Position numbers and translations under genes: made by a program. A DNA stretch of 64,000 nucleotides from Xiphophorus maculatus (taxonomy: Eukaryota; Chordata; Actinopteri; Cyprinodontiformes; Poeciliidae), in assembly GCF_002775205.1 (NCBI RefSeq), contig NC_036445.1, positions 3,430,802 through 3,494,801 of the forward strand, read 5' to 3'. The notes beneath the pieces were generated by a model. That model was not told where the DNA came from. It saw nothing but the letters and a program-made list of their open reading frames with translations, and did not search any database. Of the stretch, positions 63,211-64,000 are shown one piece after another (position 1 is the stretch's first letter; the number at the start of each line of letters is the position of its first letter).

Positions 63211-63414
63211 CTGCAGCTCATGAAGTTTATTCTTTTAAAAAACATCACAACAGTTAATAGCAGTGTTTGATATACTGAAATCAATATTCTGAAATAAAGA
63301 TATTGATGTCTCATATATTTGATAAGGCTTAAGGATAATGATTTGAATTCATAAACTACAGCAAATTTGCATTGACTTGATATGCACTTCACACTGAATT
63401 TTATAGCAAAAGAA

Positions 63415-63610
63415 ATGAGATCTGATTTGGATTTACTTCACAAAGACCTGAGACTTTTTCTCAAAGACTTGAGGGTCAACATGAACTTGCTCCACAAAGA
63501 CTTAACTTGGAATGGCCTCTTAAAGACTTGAAAATTGATTTGGACATGCCCACCATAGACTTATAGCTCAACTTAGACTTACTCCTCAAAGAAGACTTTA
63601 CTTGGATTTG
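63415..63610. repeat. Degenerate minisatellite built on AAAGACTTG units
   Basis: The blocks CACAAAGACCTGAGACTT, CTCAAAGACTTGAGGGTC, CACAAAGACTTAACTTGG and TTAAAGACTTGAAAATTG recur at roughly 35-45 bp spacing, with weaker units to 63610. It is a diverged tandem repeat in bcl3 intron 3. Confidence 0.6.
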
Positions 63611-63667
63611 GGGGAATTTACTTTTTTAACATCTCTTGTGTGCATACTAGATTTCTAATTTATAAAT

Positions 63668-63732
63668 CTGATCAGTAATGATAATTGTAGTGCACTGATC
63701 AGTGCATTATCTGATCAGTAATGATAATTGTA
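63668..63732. repeat. Direct repeat (period 43) flanking a perfect 16-bp palindrome
   Basis: CTGATCAGTAATGATAATTG occurs at 63668-63687 and 63711-63730. Between them lies TGCACTGATCAGTGCA (63691-63706), which is a perfect palindrome. No known element was recognised. Confidence 0.7.
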
Positions 63733-64000
63733 TTGCACAAAAAGCTTAACAAATAAAGTGGCTAAAAATTGCTCCAATGATTAAAATGTTTATTGAGTCA
63801 CACCTTCCCAAATAAGATCATATATAAAACATATCTATCAGCTAGTAACTGCAGCATAATGGAGAATAAAAGAGGAAGCACCTTGGTTTCCTCCTTTGCT
63901 TATGCTGTGTTATCAAATTCTCTTCCAGGCATAGTGTCTGAGGTTTATGCGGTAAATTTTACCCTTCCTGGATATTTCACCTGTAGTTGCCATAAACCAG
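63733..64000. other. bcl3 intron 3, to window edge
   Basis: Intronic sequence; the next bcl3 ankyrin exon is not reached before the window ends. Confidence 0.5.

Noticed and set aside
62820-63392. 190-codon minus-strand open frame
   Set aside because: It runs across a MITE, a SINE and AT-rich intron, and none of its residues look like a conserved protein.

Overview
The window is nuclear DNA of a teleost fish. Genes are split by GT-AG introns, non-coding DNA is AT-rich, and there are many decayed Tc1/mariner copies, tRNA-headed SINEs, hAT-type MITEs and CA/GA microsatellites. Proteins match vertebrate families by eye; no database search was possible. I see nothing prokaryotic, viral or CRISPR-like.

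Layout. (1) 1-7.1 kb: the last, proline-rich coding exon of an unrecognised plus-strand gene (1453-1692), then AT-rich non-coding DNA. (2) 7.16-9.48 kb: mrpl17, complete in three exons on the minus strand. (3) 11.6-28.0 kb: a cluster of five trypsin-family loci. Two are almost identical six-exon trypsinogens on the minus strand, offset by 4,371 bp. Next come a plus-strand trypsin pseudogene carrying a LINE fragment in its first intron, a divergent five-exon trypsinogen on the minus strand, and a plus-strand 'group III / trypsin Y'-type gene that diverges from it. (4) 31.2-46.5 kb: cblc, an E3 ubiquitin ligase of the CBL family, complete in eleven exons on the minus strand with a 6.9 kb first intron. 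(5) 51.9 kb to the right edge: bcl3, the IkappaB-like nuclear regulator, head-to-head with cblc. Only its first three coding exons are in the window. BCL3 and CBLC are also neighbours on human chromosome 19q13, so this is conserved synteny.

The trypsins are digestive zymogens expected from exocrine pancreas. Four are intact, each with His, Asp, Ser and the specificity Asp, and they differ in activation peptide and intron number. cblc and bcl3 act in receptor down-regulation and NF-kappaB control.

The least explained items are a possible small two-exon plus-strand gene inside cblc intron 3, sitting with an NRF-1-type palindrome and an RFX X-box-like site; an orphan 40-codon terminal-exon candidate at 46.67-46.79 kb; several perfect hairpins; and a hAT MITE nested inside a SINE with a clean 8-bp target-site duplication.
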